The notes: generated from the sequence alone by a model not told the origin. Shown: positions 26,673 to 37,122, numbered from the stretch's first letter. The stretch is 64,000 bases of DNA from Streptomyces sp. NBC_01454 (GCF_036227565.1 NZ_CP109460.1:6200001-6264000), one strand, 5' to 3'. Numbers and translations are program-made.

Positions 26673-27080
26673 ATGAGCATCGAGCGCGTACGGACCGACA
26701 ACCCCTGGGAAGAGCGGATCGGCTTCGCACGCGCCGTGGCCGCCGGCGACCGGGTCCTGGTCGCCGGCACGATGCCACTGGTCGACGGCGTGCTCCAGGG
26801 CGAGGGCGACCCCTACGTCCAGACCCGGGCCGCCCTGACCGGCGCGCTGGCCGCCCTCAAGCCCTTCGGCCTGGGCGCCGACGCGGTGTTGCGCACCCGC
26901 CTGTACCTCACCCACCTGCGCGACGTGGACGCGGCCGGCCGCGCCCACCGGGAGCTGTTCGAGGCCACCCCGCCGGTCGCGACCTTGGTCGTGGTCTCCG
27001 GCTTCGTCGACTCCCGCGTCCTGGTCGAAGTAGAACTAGAAGCATTCCGAGAACTGACAGAGAGGCCCCCACAGACATGA
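26673..27080 (+). CDS. RidA family protein (reactive imine/enamine deaminase-like)
   Basis: A 135-residue protein of the YjgF/YER057c/RidA family. Archetypal RidA hydrolyses reactive enamines/imines made by PLP enzymes. This member has [12 protein letters not shown] near the start, [11 protein letters not shown] in the middle and VELEAFRE near the end, as in the RidA-like branch lacking the full set of archetype residues; I could not locate the usual Arg in an IEIE-A context. It lies between priA and hisF; its stop overlaps hisF by 4 bp. ATG 26673 (or GTG 26670) with GAAAGG upstream. Confidence 0.88.
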   Translation: MSIERVRTDNPWEERIGFARAVAAGDRVLVAGTMPLVDGVLQGEGDPYVQTRAALTGALAALKPFGLGADAVLRTRLYLTHLRDVDAAGRAHRELFEATPPVATLVVVSGFVDSRVLVEVELEAFRELTERPPQT

Positions 27081-27841
27081 CCCTGGCGGTCCGAGTCATC
27101 CCTTGCCTGGACGTCGACAACGGCCGGGTCGTCAAGGGCGTCAACTTCCAGAACCTGCGGGACGCGGGCGACCCGGTCGAGATGGCGAAGATCTACGGCG
27201 AGGAGGGCGCCGACGAGCTGACCTTCCTCGACATCACCGCCTCCTCCGGCAACCGCGAGACCACCTATGACGTGGTGCGCCGCACCGCCGAGCAGGTCTT
27301 CATCCCGCTGACCGTCGGCGGCGGGGTGCGCACCCCCGACGACGTCGACAAGCTGCTGCGGGCCGGCGCCGACAAGGTCGGCGTCAACACCGCCGCCCTC
27401 GCCCGCCCCGACGTGATCCGGGAGATCGCCGAGCGCTTCGGCAGCCAGGTCCTGGTGCTGTCCGTCGACGCCCGCCGCACCGACGCCGGCACCCCCTCCG
27501 GGTTCGAGGTCACCACCCACGGCGGCCGCCGCGGCACCGGCGTCGACGCCGTCGAATGGGCTCACCGCGCCGCCGCCCTCGGGGCCGGCGAGATCCTGCT
27601 GAACTCCATGGACGCCGACGGCACCAAGGACGGCTACGACGTCGAGATGATCGAGGCGGTCCGCAAGCACGTCACCGTCCCGGTGATCGCCTCCGGCGGC
27701 GCCGGCCGGCTGGCGGACTTCGCCCCGGCCGTCGTGGCCGGCGCGGACGCGGTGCTCGCCGCCTCCGTCTTCCACTTCGGCGACCTGCGCATCGGCCAGG
27801 TCAAGGAGGCCCTGCGGGGCGCGGGGCACCCGGTGCGCTGA
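27077..27841 (+). CDS. hisF: Imidazole glycerol phosphate synthase, cyclase subunit
   Basis: A 254-residue (beta-alpha)8 cyclase that uses HisH-derived ammonia to turn PRFAR into imidazole-glycerol phosphate and AICAR. The catalytic Asp residues are in [16 protein letters not shown] and in [15 protein letters not shown]. Other blocks: [22 protein letters not shown] and [10 protein letters not shown]. Length is standard. ATG overlaps the ridA-like stop (ATGA). Last gene of the his operon; an independent promoter for the next cluster overlaps its end. Confidence 0.97.
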   Translation: MTLAVRVIPCLDVDNGRVVKGVNFQNLRDAGDPVEMAKIYGEEGADELTFLDITASSGNRETTYDVVRRTAEQVFIPLTVGGGVRTPDDVDKLLRAGADKVGVNTAALARPDVIREIAERFGSQVLVLSVDARRTDAGTPSGFEVTTHGGRRGTGVDAVEWAHRAAALGAGEILLNSMDADGTKDGYDVEMIEAVRKHVTVPVIASGGAGRLADFAPAVVAGADAVLAASVFHFGDLRIGQVKEALRGAGHPVR

Positions 27842-27866
27842 CACGAAGATCATGAACGCGTAGGCT
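27838..27866 (+). promoter_or_regulatory. Promoter of the nitrile hydratase-like cluster
   Basis: A -35 box CTGACA (27838-27843), a 17-bp spacer and a -10 box TAGGCT (27861-27866) match the vegetative Streptomyces promoter type. The ATG of the next gene starts 7 bp after the -10 box, so the mRNA is predicted to be leaderless. Confidence 0.6.
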
Positions 27867-27872
27867 CCGCCC

Positions 27873-28142
27873 ATGAGCCGTGTCAACGATGTGGGTGGGC
27901 AGACCGGGTTCGGGGCGCTGGAGATCGAGGCGGACGAGCCGCCGTTCCATGCCGACTGGGAGGCGCGGGTGTTCGCGCTGAACTCCGCGCTGGTACGCAA
28001 CGGGGTCTACCGCCTCGACCAGTTCCGCGACGCCGTCGAGCGGATGGACCCGCAGCGGTATCTGGCGTCGTCGTACTACGAGCGGTGGCTGCTCGCGATC
28101 GAGACGCTGCTGGCCGAGCGGGGGCTGCCCGGTGCGGGCTGA
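27873..28142 (+). CDS. Nitrile hydratase/thiocyanate hydrolase-like beta subunit, N-terminal half
   Basis: An 89-residue protein equal to the N-terminal half of a nitrile hydratase beta subunit. MSRVNDVGGQTGFG matches the family's D-x-GG-x-TG-x-G start, followed by DEPPFHADWEARVFAL and a helical part ending SSYYERWLLAIETLL. It stops where a normal beta subunit continues. The C-terminal half is a separate gene that overlaps by 11 bp in another frame. In thiocyanate hydrolase (and the three-subunit toyocamycin nitrile hydratase) the beta chain is split in this way. Likely leaderless. Confidence 0.85.
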   Translation: MSRVNDVGGQTGFGALEIEADEPPFHADWEARVFALNSALVRNGVYRLDQFRDAVERMDPQRYLASSYYERWLLAIETLLAERGLPGAG

Positions 28143-28419
28143 GTTCCGGGCGGGGGAGCGGGTGCGGGTGCGCGCCGGTGACCCCGCGGGGCATACGCGG
28201 GCGCCGCGCTATGTGCGCGGGCAGGTGGGACGGATCGTCGAGTGCCAGGGCAGCTGGGAGCTCGCGGACGAGGTGGCGGCGGGCGTCGCCGAGCCGCGGG
28301 TGGAGCCCGTCTACACGGTGGCGTTCGCCGCGGGCGACCTGTGGGGCGAGGGCGGTCACGAGGTCACGGTCGACCTCTGGGAGTCGTACATCGAACGGGC
28401 AGGGGAGGACGGGGCATGA
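28132..28419 (+). CDS. Nitrile hydratase/thiocyanate hydrolase-like beta subunit, C-terminal half
   Basis: A 95-residue protein equal to the C-terminal, SH3-like barrel half of nitrile hydratase beta. Family blocks: FRAGERVRVRAGDPAGHTR, PRYVRGQVGRI, VYTVAFAAGDLWG and VDLWESYIE. It starts at GTG 28132 inside the end of the previous gene, and its stop overlaps the alpha-like gene (ATGA). The order N-half, C-half, alpha equals the scnB-scnA-scnC order known for thiocyanate hydrolase. Confidence 0.85.
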   Translation: MRAEFRAGERVRVRAGDPAGHTRAPRYVRGQVGRIVECQGSWELADEVAAGVAEPRVEPVYTVAFAAGDLWGEGGHEVTVDLWESYIERAGEDGA

Positions 28420-29006
28420 GCGGCGAACACACGAGTGTGCCGGTGGCGGCACGGGTGCGGCGGCTGGAGGAGCGGCTGATCGAGGCCGGGGTGGTCGCAC
28501 AGGACCAGCTGGACGCGGCCCTCGCCGCGATGCTGAAGGGGGCCTCGCCGGTCAACGGGGCGCGGATCGCGGCGCGGGCCTGGAGTGACGAGGGGTTCCG
28601 GGAGCGGCTGCTGGCCGACGCGAACGCGGCGCTGCCCGAGGTGGGGCTGTCGATGGCGGGCGGCATCAAGGAGCAGCGGCTCAAGGTCGTCGAGAACACC
28701 GCCACCACCCACCACGTCCTGGTGTGCACGCTGTGCTCCTGCTATCCGGTCGGGCTGCTGGGGCCGTCGCCGTCCTGGTACAAGAGCGAGGCCTACCGTT
28801 CGCGGGTGGTCCGCGAACCGCGGGCCGTGCTGGCCGAGTTCGGGCTGGAGCTGCCGGACGACACCGAGATCACGGTGTGGGACTCCAGCGCGGAGAGCCG
28901 CTACATGGTTCTGCCGCGGCGGCCCGGCGGCACCGCGGGGTGGAGCGAGCCGGAGCTGGCCGCGCTCGTCACCCGCGAAGGGCTCATCGGGACCGCCGCG
29001 GTCTGA
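28416..29006 (+). CDS. Nitrile hydratase alpha / thiocyanate hydrolase gamma-like subunit (cobalt type)
   Basis: A 196-residue metal-binding subunit. The metal site is Val103-Cys104-Thr-Leu-Cys107-Ser-Cys109; Thr in the second place is the cobalt-type motif (iron types have Ser). In active enzymes two of these cysteines are oxidised to sulfinate and sulfenate. The flanking YPVGLLGPSPSWYKS and YRSRVVREPRAVLAEFG are typical. It should hydrate a nitrile to an amide or hydrolyse thiocyanate; the sequence does not decide which. No metal-insertion (activator) gene is adjacent. Its stop is 1 bp from the stop of convergent sdhB. Confidence 0.9.
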   Translation: MSGEHTSVPVAARVRRLEERLIEAGVVAQDQLDAALAAMLKGASPVNGARIAARAWSDEGFRERLLADANAALPEVGLSMAGGIKEQRLKVVENTATTHHVLVCTLCSCYPVGLLGPSPSWYKSEAYRSRVVREPRAVLAEFGLELPDDTEITVWDSSAESRYMVLPRRPGGTAGWSEPELAALVTREGLIGTAAV

Positions 29007-29007
29007 C

Positions 29008-29747
29008 TCAGCGCCCGGTGCGCGCCGCCCGGAGGAACGCGCGGTTCATCGCGGTGATGCTGAACAGCTCGATGCCCTTGGGGCAGGCGGTGGCGCACTC
29101 GCCGGCCAGGGTGCAGCCGCCGAAGCCCTCCTCGTCCATCCGCGCCACCATGTCCAGCACCCGGGAGTCCCGTTCGGGAGCGCCCTGCGGCAGGGCACCG
29201 AGGTGGTTGACCTTGGCCGAGGTGAAGAGCATCGCCGCGCCGTTCGGGCAGGCGGCCACGCAGGCGCCGCAGCCGATGCACTCGGCGTGCGCGAAGGCGG
29301 CGTCGGCGGCCGGCTTGGGGACGGGTGTGGCGTGCGCCTCGGGGGCGGCGCCGGTCGGCGCGGTGATGTAGCCGCCGGCCTGGATGATCCGGTCGAAGGC
29401 GGAGCGGTCGACGACCAGGTCCCTGACGACGGGGAAGGCGGCGGCCCGCCACGGCTCGATGTCGATGGTGTCGCCGTCCGCGAAGGACCGCATGTGCAGC
29501 TGGCAGGTGGTGGTCCGCTCCGGGCCGTGCGCCTCGCCGTTGATGACCAGGCTGCACGCGCCGCAGATGCCCTCGCGGCAGTCGTGGTCGAAGGCGACCG
29601 GCTCGTCACCGCCGAGGAGGAGCTCCTCGTTGAGGGTGTCGAGCATCTCCAGGAACGACATGTCCGGCGCGATGCCGTCCACCTCGTAGGTGGTCATGGC
29701 GCCGGGGGCGCCGGCGTTCCGCTGGCGCCAGACGCGCAGGGTGAGCC

Positions 29748-29751
<4 letters not shown>
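29008..29751 (-). CDS. sdhB: Succinate dehydrogenase/fumarate reductase iron-sulfur subunit
   Basis: A 247-residue electron-transfer subunit on the inner face of the membrane. The [2Fe-2S] cysteines are in [13 protein letters not shown] and in the later TTTC. The C-terminal domain has [14 protein letters not shown] and [14 protein letters not shown] for the [4Fe-4S] and [3Fe-4S] clusters. It links FAD in SdhA to quinone via SdhC. ATG 29751 overlaps the sdhA stop (ATGA). It ends 1 bp from the convergent nitrile hydratase-like gene without any visible terminator. Confidence 0.95.
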
Positions 29752-31706
<1,955 letters not shown>

Positions 31707-31708
31707 GG

Positions 31709-32416
31709 TCAGCTCACCACTCCGGTCATGACGGCAACGGGTACGGAGGCGAAGCCCACGGTCAGCACCAGCGCGAGGAGGCCGGCGGTGGTCTTCAGGG
31801 CACGGTCGCGGCGGCGGCTGCCGACGCCGAGGGTCTGCGCGGCGCTGTGGAACCCGTGCCGGACGTGCAGCCCGAGCGCCAGCACCGCGACGAGGTAGAC
31901 GGCGTTGCCGTACCAGGTGGAGAAGGTGTCCACGACGTTCTGGTACGGGTGGCCCGGCTGGAAGCCGCCGGGGTGCACGGTGCCGGTCGTCAGGTCGAGC
32001 AGATGCCAGACGAGGAACAGCCCCAGGATGACCCCGCCCCAGCGCATGGTGCGGGTGGCATAGCTCGTGCGCGCCTTCCGGTGCGCATAGGCGTCGGGGC
32101 GCGCCCTGACATCGCGGCGGCTGAGCTGGTAGGCGCTGACGGCGTGCGCCACGACGGCGGCCACCAGGACGACACGGACGAGCCACAGCGCCCACTCCTC
32201 GTGCAGGAAGGGAGCGCCGGCCGTCCGCAGCCAGTGCGCGTAGTGGTTGAACTCGTCCGCCCCGAAGAAGATCTTCAGGTTCCCGAGCATGTGGACGACC
32301 AGGTAGAGCAGCATGACCAGGCCGCTGACGGCCATCACGGCCTTCTTGCCGACGGTCGAGTGCCACAGCGGGTGGGGCGGGGACGGCCGTCGGTCCGTCC
32401 GTGTGTCCGTTGCCAT
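31709..32416 (-). CDS. sdhC: Succinate dehydrogenase cytochrome b subunit
   Basis: A 235-residue membrane anchor with five predicted helices (first in [19 protein letters not shown]). His residues suited to bind haem are seen in [27 protein letters not shown] and [10 protein letters not shown], fitting the di-haem, single-polypeptide anchor of the B. subtilis type (no separate SdhD). Such enzymes couple succinate/quinone electron transfer to the membrane potential. ATG 32416 follows a predicted leaderless promoter. First gene of sdhCAB. Confidence 0.92.
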   Translation of the reverse strand: MATDTRTDRRPSPPHPLWHSTVGKKAVMAVSGLVMLLYLVVHMLGNLKIFFGADEFNHYAHWLRTAGAPFLHEEWALWLVRVVLVAAVVAHAVSAYQLSRRDVRARPDAYAHRKARTSYATRTMRWGGVILGLFLVWHLLDLTTGTVHPGGFQPGHPYQNVVDTFSTWYGNAVYLVAVLALGLHVRHGFHSAAQTLGVGSRRRDRALKTTAGLLALVLTVGFASVPVAVMTGVVS

Positions 32417-32424
32417 GGTTCCCG

Positions 32425-32455
32425 ACGGTAGGGACGCCGGGGTTCATCAGTCCAA
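32425..32455 (-). promoter_or_regulatory. Promoter of sdhCAB
   Basis: On the minus strand, TTGGAC (32455-32450), a 19-bp spacer and TACCGT (32430-32425) lie 8 bp before the sdhC ATG, predicting a leaderless transcript. The upstream operator (32477-32491) is about 20 bp further away, a fitting place for an activator. Confidence 0.45.
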
Positions 32456-32476
32456 GACATGGTGCGGCTCATCCCC

Positions 32477-32491
32477 ATAGGGCCTGCCTAT
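32477..32491. promoter_or_regulatory. LysR-type operator ATAG-N7-CTAT between sdhC and lysR
   Basis: ATAGG-GCCTG-CCTAT is a perfect 15-bp inverted repeat of the T-N11-A/ATAG-N7-CTAT form bound by LysR-family regulators. It lies in the divergent region 20 bp before the LysR start, overlapping the -35 position for TACAGT (32500-32505). This suggests LysR represses itself and regulates sdhCAB from the same site. Confidence 0.65.
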
Positions 32492-32511
32492 CGATGGCCT
32501 ACAGTCCCCTC

Positions 32512-33435
32512 ATGCAGCTGCAGCAGCTCCGCTACTTCACCGCCGTGGCCGACACCCGCCACTTCACCCGCGCCGCCGCGCGCGAACACGTCGCCCAGCC
32601 CTCCCTCTCCCAGCAGATCCGGTCCCTGGAACGGGAGTTGGGCGCCGAACTCTTCCACCGTGCCCGCGGCCACATCTCCCTCACCGATGCCGGCGAGACC
32701 CTGCTGCCGTTCGCCCGGCGCATCCTCGCCGACGCCGACACCGCCCGCCGCGAGGTCCAGGACGTCGCCCGGCTGCGCCGCGGGCGGCTGCGCCTCGGTG
32801 CCCCGCCCAGCCTCTGCGCCAGCCTCGTCCCCGACGTCCTGCGGGCCTTCCACGCCGCCTACCCGGGCGTGGAGCTGCTGGTGACCGAGGACGGCTCCCA
32901 GGACCTCGTCCGGGCACTGGCCGACGGCGCCCTGGACCTGGCCCTGATCATCACCCCGCTCCCCCTCCAGGCCCCCGCCCTGGCCACCTCCGACCTGCTG
33001 CGCGAGGAACTCGTGGTGGTCTCCGCCCCCGACCGCCCCGCCCCCGCCGGCCGGCGCACCCGCATCCGGGTGGAGGATCTCCGCGACCGGCCGCTGGCCA
33101 TGTTCCGCCGCGGCTACGACCTGCGGGAATTCACCACCGCGGCCTGCCGGGCGGCCGGCTTCGAACCGTCCTTCACCGTCGAGGGCGGCGAGATGGACGC
33201 CGTCCTCGGCTTCGTCCGGGCCGGACTGGGCATCGCCGTGGTCCCCAGCATGGTCGCCGAACGCTCCGGCCTGCGGGTCACCCCGTTCGCCACCCCGGGG
33301 ATGCACCGCGTGGTCTCCGTCGCCCACCGCGGCGACGTCTCCCCGCCGCGCGCCGCCCGGGAACTGGAGCGCATCCTGCGCGCGCACCTGGCGGCGGACC
33401 CGCCCCGGCCCGGCCGCGGCCCGGCAGCCGGGTGA
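32512..33435 (+). CDS. LysR-family transcriptional regulator
   Basis: A 307-residue DNA-binding regulator. The N-terminal winged HTH is clear: LQQLRYFTAVADTRHFTRAA and PSLSQQIRSLERELGAELF. The remaining 220 residues are a periplasmic-binding-like effector domain. It is divergent from sdhCAB and very likely controls it. ATG 32512 comes 6 bp after a TACAGT -10 box, so the transcript is predicted to be leaderless; longer in-frame starts upstream would run through the operator. The effector is unknown. Confidence 0.93.
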   Translation: MQLQQLRYFTAVADTRHFTRAAAREHVAQPSLSQQIRSLERELGAELFHRARGHISLTDAGETLLPFARRILADADTARREVQDVARLRRGRLRLGAPPSLCASLVPDVLRAFHAAYPGVELLVTEDGSQDLVRALADGALDLALIITPLPLQAPALATSDLLREELVVVSAPDRPAPAGRRTRIRVEDLRDRPLAMFRRGYDLREFTTAACRAAGFEPSFTVEGGEMDAVLGFVRAGLGIAVVPSMVAERSGLRVTPFATPGMHRVVSVAHRGDVSPPRAARELERILRAHLAADPPRPGRGPAAG

Positions 33436-33509
33436 CCGCGCCGCCCCGCCACGCGGCCACCGGGCGCGGCCCCGTGGCAGGGCACCGGAGCCGGTCGTAG
33501 GCTGACCGC

Positions 33510-34142
33510 ATGTCGACCCATGCGAAGCGTGAACGGCTCCTTCTCGCCGACCTGTTGGAGAGCGCCGGCCCCGAGGCGCCGACGCTGTGCGAGAACTGGA
33601 GCGCGCGGGAACTGGCCGCGCATGTGGTGGTACGCGAACGGCGCGCCGACGCGGCCGGCGGGATCCTCGTCAAGCCGCTGGCCGGACGGCTGCGGCGGGT
33701 GCAGGCGGAGTTCGCCGGCAGGCCGTACGAGGAGCTGATCCGACTGATCAGGACGGGGCCGCCGCGGATGTCGCCGTTCGCGCTGAAGCAGCTCGACGAG
33801 GCGTCCAACACCGTCGAGTTCTACGTCCACACCGAGGACGTACGGCGGGCGCAGCCGGACTGGGCCGCGCGGGAGCTGGACCCCGTCTTCGCGGACGCCC
33901 TGTGGTCCCGGCTCGAGCGGATGGCCCGGGTGCTGGGCCGCAGGTCGCCGGTGGGCCTGGTGCTGCGGCGGCCGGACGGGCGCACCGCGGTCGCCCATCG
34001 CGGCACCCCGGTGGTCACGGTCGTCGGCGAGCCCGGCGAGCTGACGATGTTCGCCTTCGGCCGGCAGGAGGCGGCCGACGTCGCGCTGGACGGCGACAAG
34101 GAGGCGATCGACCGGCTGCTGGCGGCCGAACTCGGGGTCTGA
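33510..34142 (+). CDS. TIGR03085 family metal-binding protein
   Basis: A 210-residue protein of the TIGR03085 family, related to mycothiol-dependent maleylpyruvate isomerase and DinB-like four-helix proteins. It has an N-terminal helical part starting KRERLLLADLL with TLCENWSARELAAHV (the His is a probable metal ligand), and FYVHTEDVRRAQ in the middle, giving two more candidate ligands. Substrate unknown; a thiol-linked role is plausible from relatives. TAGGCT lies 6 bp before ATG 33510, so the transcript may be leaderless. Confidence 0.88.
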   Translation: MSTHAKRERLLLADLLESAGPEAPTLCENWSARELAAHVVVRERRADAAGGILVKPLAGRLRRVQAEFAGRPYEELIRLIRTGPPRMSPFALKQLDEASNTVEFYVHTEDVRRAQPDWAARELDPVFADALWSRLERMARVLGRRSPVGLVLRRPDGRTAVAHRGTPVVTVVGEPGELTMFAFGRQEAADVALDGDKEAIDRLLAAELGV

Positions 34143-34163
34143 GCCCCCCGCCCGCTCCGGCCG

Positions 34164-34310
34164 CTACGTCCGGAACACCACCACCAGGATCGCCACGGCC
34201 ACCGCCACCGCCGCCGCACACACCGCCCCCAGCACCCGCGCGGCCACCCGCGCGGCACGGTCCGGATCCGGCGGCGGTGGCGGCACGGACGGCTCCCTGT
34301 GAGGATGCAT
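34164..34310 (-). CDS. Small single-pass membrane protein, 48 aa
   Basis: A 48-residue protein from ATG 34310 with a Pro-rich, polar N-terminus ([13 protein letters not shown]) and one C-terminal hydrophobic segment (about 27-46) ending in FRT. It lies between the TIGR03085 gene and hisI on the opposite strand, its start 33 bp from hisI's. The third-base pattern fits coding. I recognise no domain; similar tail-anchored proteins are common in Streptomyces. Confidence 0.55.
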   Translation of the reverse strand: MHPHREPSVPPPPPDPDRAARVAARVLGAVCAAAVAVAVAILVVVFRT

Positions 34311-34343
34311 GTCTGCAGGATGCCGCACGGCACAATGGGACCC

Positions 34344-34748
34344 ATGACCAGCAGTCGCACCACCGCCCCCGGCCCGGCCCCCGCGGCGGGCTCCGCCCTC
34401 GACCCCGCCATCGCCGCCCGCCTCAAGCGCGGCGCCGACGGCCTGGTCCCCGCCATCGCCCAGCAGTACGACACCGGCGAGGTGCTGATGCTCGGCTGGA
34501 TGGATGACGAGGCGCTGCACCGCACCCTGACCACCGGCCGCTGCACATACTGGTCCCGCAGCCGCCAGGAGTACTGGGTCAAGGGCGACACCTCCGGGCA
34601 CGTCCAGCACGTCAAGTCGGTGGCACTGGACTGCGACGCCGACACCGTCCTGATCAAGGTCGATCAGGTCGGCGCCGCCTGCCACACCGGGGACCGCACC
34701 TGCTTCGACGCCGACGTTCTGGCCACCGAGACCCGCTCCGACCAGTAG
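34344..34748 (+). CDS. hisI: Phosphoribosyl-AMP cyclohydrolase
   Basis: A 134-residue zinc enzyme that opens the adenine ring of phosphoribosyl-AMP, the third histidine step. It is the HisI-only form without the HisE pyrophosphatase domain. Motifs: [26 protein letters not shown], and the zinc/magnesium ligands in [11 protein letters not shown] and [10 protein letters not shown]. It is detached from the main his operon by the 5.5-kb insert. ATG 34344 follows CACAAT by 7 bp, perhaps leaderless. The TAG stop lies inside the TAGGCT box before trpE. Confidence 0.95.
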   Translation: MTSSRTTAPGPAPAAGSALDPAIAARLKRGADGLVPAIAQQYDTGEVLMLGWMDDEALHRTLTTGRCTYWSRSRQEYWVKGDTSGHVQHVKSVALDCDADTVLIKVDQVGAACHTGDRTCFDADVLATETRSDQ

Positions 34749-34751
34749 GCT
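34746..34751 (+). promoter_or_regulatory. -10-like TAGGCT before trpE, overlapping the hisI stop
   Basis: TAGGCT begins with the hisI stop codon and ends 8 bp before the trpE ATG. It could give trpE its own leaderless transcript besides read-through from hisI. No convincing -35 is seen at 17-18 bp spacing, so this is a weak call. Confidence 0.35.
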
Positions 34752-34759
34752 CCGCTGCC

Positions 34760-36304
34760 ATGACCACGGGAACCACCGGCACCGCCACTCCGGACCTCGA
34801 CACCTTCCGTACCCTCGCCAAGGACCGCCGGGTCATCCCCGTCACCCGGCGCCTCCTCGCGGACGGTGACACCCCGGTCGGCCTCTACCGCAAACTCGCC
34901 GCCGAGCGCCCCGGCACCTTCCTCCTGGAATCCGCCGAGAACGGCCGGACGTGGTCGCGGTACTCCTTCATCGGCGTCCGCAGCGCCGCGACCCTCACCA
35001 CCCGCGACGGGCAGGCGCACTGGCTCGGCACCCCGCCGGTCGGCGTCCCCACCGACGGCGACCCGCTCCAGGCGCTGCGCGCCACCGTCGAGGCGCTGCA
35101 CACCCCCCGCGACCTCGTCGAGGGCGCCGGACTGCCGCCGTTCACCGGCGGCATGGTCGGCTACCTCGGCTACGACATCGTGCGCCGCCTGGAGAAGATC
35201 GGTGAGCAGACCACCGACGACCTGCGGCTGCCCGAGCTGACCATGCTGCTCACCTCCGACCTCGCCGTCCTGGACCACTGGAGCGGCACGGTCCTGCTGA
35301 TCGCCAACGCCATCAACCACAACGACCTCGACACCGGCGTCGACGAGGCCTACGCGGACGCGGTCGCCCGGCTGGACACCATGGCCTACGACCTCGCCCG
35401 GCCCGCGCCCGCGAGCGCCGCCGCGATGCCGCCGTCCGAGGTCCCGCCGTTCACCATGGAGTGGGGCGGCGCCTCCTACCAGGAGGCCGTCGACGACATC
35501 AAGGAGCGCATCCGGGCCGGCGAGGCCTTCCAGGTCGTGCCCTCCCAGCGCTTCGAAACCCCGTGCACCGCGAGCGCCCTGGACGTCTACCGGGTGCTGC
35601 GGGCCACCAACCCCAGCCCGTACATGTACCTCTTCCGCTTCGAGGGCGGCGAGGGCGCCGAGCAGGGGCCCTTCGACGTGGTGGGCTCCAGCCCGGAGGC
35701 GCTGGTCACGGTCGAGGGCGGCCGGGCCACGGTCCACCCCATCGCCGGCACCCGCCCGCGCGGCGCCACGGTGCACCGGGACCAGGCCCTGGCCGATGAG
35801 CTGATGGCCGACCCCAAGGAGCGCGCCGAGCATCTGATGCTGGTCGACCTGGGCCGCAACGACCTGGGCCGGGTCTGCGAGCCGGGCAGCGTCGAGGTCG
35901 TCGACTTCATGTCCATCGAGCGCTACAGCCATGTGATGCACATCGTCTCCACGGTCACCGGGCAGGTGGCCGAGGGCCGCACCGCCTTCGACGTGCTCAC
36001 CGCCTGCTTCCCCGCCGGCACCCTCTCCGGGGCGCCCAAGCCGCGCGCCCTGCAGATCATCGAGGAGCTGGAGCCGACCCGGCGCGGGCTGTACGGCGGC
36101 TGCGTGGGCTATCTCGACTTCGCCGGCGACTCCGACACCGCCATCGCGATCCGCACGGCCCTGCTCCGCGACGGCACCGCCTACGTCCAGGCGGGCGCCG
36201 GGGTGGTCGCCGACTCCGACCCGGTGGCCGAGGACACCGAGTGCCGCAACAAGGCCGCCGCCGTGCTGCGCGCCGTCAACACCGCCAACCACCTGGGAAA
36301 GTGA
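34760..36304 (+). CDS. trpE: Anthranilate synthase component I
   Basis: A 514-residue chorismate-utilising enzyme that makes anthranilate from chorismate with ammonia supplied by TrpG. The N-terminal domain has [18 protein letters not shown], which holds the tryptophan feedback site (LLES). The C-terminal catalytic region has [34 protein letters not shown] and [10 protein letters not shown]. Length is standard and there is no fused TrpG. Neither trpG nor trpD is in this window. It lies 11 bp after hisI, so both pathways may be co-transcribed. I see no Trp-rich leader peptide. Confidence 0.96.
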   Translation: MTTGTTGTATPDLDTFRTLAKDRRVIPVTRRLLADGDTPVGLYRKLAAERPGTFLLESAENGRTWSRYSFIGVRSAATLTTRDGQAHWLGTPPVGVPTDGDPLQALRATVEALHTPRDLVEGAGLPPFTGGMVGYLGYDIVRRLEKIGEQTTDDLRLPELTMLLTSDLAVLDHWSGTVLLIANAINHNDLDTGVDEAYADAVARLDTMAYDLARPAPASAAAMPPSEVPPFTMEWGGASYQEAVDDIKERIRAGEAFQVVPSQRFETPCTASALDVYRVLRATNPSPYMYLFRFEGGEGAEQGPFDVVGSSPEALVTVEGGRATVHPIAGTRPRGATVHRDQALADELMADPKERAEHLMLVDLGRNDLGRVCEPGSVEVVDFMSIERYSHVMHIVSTVTGQVAEGRTAFDVLTACFPAGTLSGAPKPRALQIIEELEPTRRGLYGGCVGYLDFAGDSDTAIAIRTALLRDGTAYVQAGAGVVADSDPVAEDTECRNKAAAVLRAVNTANHLGK

Positions 36305-36329
36305 CCGGCCGCACGCCCCGTACCCACCC

Positions 36330-36359
36330 CGCGCACCGGGCCCGCCCGGCCGGTGCGCG
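36330..36359. terminator. Stem-loop after trpE
   Basis: CGCGCACCGG and CCGGTGCGCG form a perfect 10-bp stem with a 10-nt GC-rich loop, 25 bp after the trpE stop. It ends just before a GATAGT box (36359-36364) that may start the next transcript. Confidence 0.6.
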
Positions 36360-36371
36360 ATAGTGGTACGC

Positions 36372-37037
36372 GTGACTGCCGCACCCCAGACCCCCACCGA
36401 CGCCGCGCCCGCGGACGCACCGGCCCCCGCGCCGGCCGCAGCCGCCCGCGGCGCCCGGCGCAGCCTCGCCTTCGCCCTGCTGGCCGGCGCGGCCGGCGCG
36501 GGCCTGGCGCTGCTGGCCTCCGGCCGCATCTGGGCCCGGGGCTCCGCGGAGCTGGCCCAGGGCGCGCTGCCGCGCAGCGTGACCGGCGCCGATGTGACCG
36601 GCGTGCCCGGCGCGCTGGCCGTCGTCGGCCTGGCCGCGCTGGTCGCCGTCTTCGCCGTGCGCCGGGTCGGCCGGATCGCGGTCGCCGCCCTGCTCACGCT
36701 CAGCGGCGCGGGCATCGCCACCGCCGCCGTGCTGGGCACCTCCGACACCTCCGCGCTCCGCGAGAAGGCCGCCACTGCGGTCGGTCTGACCGGCGCCGGT
36801 GTGCATCACGTCACGCACACCGGCTGGCCGTGGGTGGCCGCGGCCGGCGGCGCGCTGCTGCTGCTCGCCGGGCTGCTGGCGCTGGTTCACGGCCGCCACT
36901 GGCCTGCGATGTCGGGCCGCTACGAGCGCACGCCCGGCGGCGCCCGCGGCCCGCGCCGGGCTCCGGCCCCGCCGGATCTGGACCGTCCGGAGGAGATCTG
37001 GAAGTCCCTGGACCGCGGTGAGGACCCCACCCGGTAA
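36372..37037 (+). CDS. Trp-biosynthesis-associated membrane protein (TIGR02234 family)
   Basis: A 221-residue membrane protein of a family that is found beside trp genes in actinobacteria (TIGR02234); role unknown. It has an Ala/Pro-rich N-terminus, then about four helices (first around SLAFALLAGAAGAGLALLAS), with the first and second separated by an external loop. The C-terminus is cytoplasmic, ending DRPEEIWKSLDRGEDPT, a conserved-looking tail. GTG 36372 follows GATAGT by 7 bp; GTG 36363 is also in frame. Confidence 0.85.
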   Translation: MTAAPQTPTDAAPADAPAPAPAAAARGARRSLAFALLAGAAGAGLALLASGRIWARGSAELAQGALPRSVTGADVTGVPGALAVVGLAALVAVFAVRRVGRIAVAALLTLSGAGIATAAVLGTSDTSALREKAATAVGLTGAGVHHVTHTGWPWVAAAGGALLLLAGLLALVHGRHWPAMSGRYERTPGGARGPRRAPAPPDLDRPEEIWKSLDRGEDPTR

Positions 37038-37122
37038 AGGTGCCCCGCCGGGCATCGGTGACAATGGCCGATGAGGATCACCGCGCCCCGACCCCGGCGC
37101 GACAGAGCAACGAGGAGCATTC

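Noticed and set aside
27873..28419. The two beta halves as one gene broken by a frameshift
   Set aside because: The combined length (about 184 aa) lacks the linker part of a normal beta subunit, both halves have plausible starts, and the order equals scnB-scnA. A sequencing error cannot be fully excluded without reads.
34700..34760. Tryptophan attenuator/leader peptide before trpE
   Set aside because: Only 11 bp separate hisI and trpE, and no Trp-rich short frame or terminator/antiterminator pair is present.
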